Below are positions 29,690 through 30,501 of a stretch of 30,501 nucleotides of DNA, piece by piece. This DNA comes from Fonsecaea monophora (taxonomy: Eukaryota; Ascomycota; Eurotiomycetes; Chaetothyriales; Herpotrichiellaceae). Within the stretch, counting starts at the first letter, position 1. Every line of letters begins with the position of its first letter. The notes under the pieces are model-generated. The model was not told the DNA's origin. It saw nothing but the letters and a program-made list of their open reading frames with translations, and did no database searches. The stretch is taken from NCBI RefSeq assembly GCF_001642475.1, contig NW_019174123.1:1-30501 (forward strand), in the 5' to 3' direction. The position numbers and the translations under genes are program-made.

Positions 29690-30501
29690 CAGACACCTGT
29701 CTACTAACAAGTATCCGCTGCACTTTATCAGAGACGAATCTAGTACACAGTAGCGAGTAAAAATCGAAAAAATTAGTAGTTTTACCGAGAGCGTATTAGT
29801 ATAATAGCGAGTAGTTCTATATATAGTGTAAAGAACGGTATATAAAGAATAGATCGCTATATAATAGGTATAGCGTTTTATGATTTATCTATAGACTTAG
29901 TAGATTACTTATTACTGTAGCTCTATATAAATAGCCTCTTATAATATAGTAGTAATACCCTTAGGCAGTTTATACCTTTAAAAGCCTAGGCTGTTAGGAC
30001 TACTATAAGCGCTTAATTAGCCCTTAGAATGCGCCTAATTAACGTCTTATAAGTATAAAATATCTCTCCTTCCTTCATTACTTAATTATAGTATTAAGAT
30101 AAGGAGAAATCGCTTAGTTTAGAGCTAGAATGTCACGAACACCTACATAATACTATACACTTAGCTTAGGCTACTAACTAAGGAGTTAGGCCGCTAGTTA
30201 AGTAGCTAGCTTACCGTATATATATAGTAAGAGGGGTCGTACCTATTAATTTTAAAGCCTCTTTAAGCGTTAACATCTCTATCTATAGGCTAGTTATCTA
30301 TCATTATTAATCCTATAGTATATATATTTACCCTCCAGTTAGGTAACTAGTCTGATACTACTTTTAAGCTATGAGTAAGAAAATAGTAGAAGAACTAGAT
30401 TATAAGAGAACTTCTAGATAAGATTATTACTATTAAGTAGAATATTCTAGATAATCTACTATTATTTAAGTAATAAATCTATAAGAAGTTTAAAAAACTA
30501 G
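29690..30501. repeat. AT-rich, TpA-rich block at the right edge (RIP-like)
   Basis: Over 800 bp the sequence is dominated by TA steps (TATATATAG, TAGTAG, TTATAG) and no reading frame stays open. This is the usual look of a RIP-mutated transposon in an ascomycete. TGTCACGAACAC at about 30130 resembles the start of some fungal Ty3-type long terminal repeats, but nothing else confirms an LTR. The block runs off the window, so its full extent is unknown. Confidence 0.6.

Noticed and set aside
30128..30140. TGTCACGAACAC as the start of an LTR
   Set aside because: No second copy, primer-binding site or coding remnant supports it within the window.
1..30501. Starship-type giant mobile element
   Set aside because: The gene mix of kinases, TPR and AT-rich DNA suggested cargo, but no tyrosine recombinase (DUF3435) captain or element border is visible in this window.
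1..30501. CRISPR array or other prokaryotic defence locus
   Set aside because: There are no regularly spaced repeats, and introns and gene families are fungal.

Overview
The window looks like a piece of a filamentous ascomycete (Pezizomycotina) nuclear genome. Genes are separated by long spacers, introns are short (49 to 85 bp, GT...AG), codons end mostly in G or C, and the gene families are typical of this group: a fungal F-box protein, a Yap-type bZIP factor, a phosphotransferase of the fungal APH group, an AF380-like hydrolase and small protein-kinase-like proteins. I saw no ribosome-binding sites or operons, and no rRNA or tRNA genes. The exact species cannot be read from the sequence.

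Layout. 1-1142: a small foldback structure, then a kinase-like pseudogene cut by many frameshifts (+). 2683-3234: TPR remnant (-). 3756-4745: F-box protein (-). 6309-7566: three-exon medium-chain reductase (+). 7567-10174: no supported gene. 10175-12164: large conserved fungal protein of unknown function (-), with a broken C-terminal end. 13.5-15.9 kb: decayed coding-like fragments that I cannot assign. 17997-19546: APH-type phosphotransferase pseudogene (-) with three frameshifts and one stop codon. 20366-21311: intact kinase-like protein (+) whose first exon is only 11 nt. 21.3-26.1 kb: gene-poor, with two small decayed fragments. 26109-27409: bZIP transcription factor (-). 28269-29205: alpha/beta hydrolase (-), lying between two AT-rich, TpA-rich blocks that look like products of repeat-induced point mutation (RIP).

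Taken together this is an accessory, decaying region. Six genes have clean frames or clean introns, and between them lie remnants broken by single-base indels. Because the intact genes carry no such indels, the lesions are more likely real decay than a poor assembly. Three genes with a kinase fold lie within 21 kb and two of them are dead. The bZIP factor and the hydrolase are neighbours on one strand beside AT-rich DNA, a setting common for accessory metabolism in fungi, but no biosynthetic core enzyme is present in the window.

I did not find a convincing new system. The best leads are the unknown fragmented protein at 14.1-15.9 kb, the C-terminal break in the 574-residue conserved protein, the structured foldback at the left end, and the hydrolase island between RIP-like blocks.
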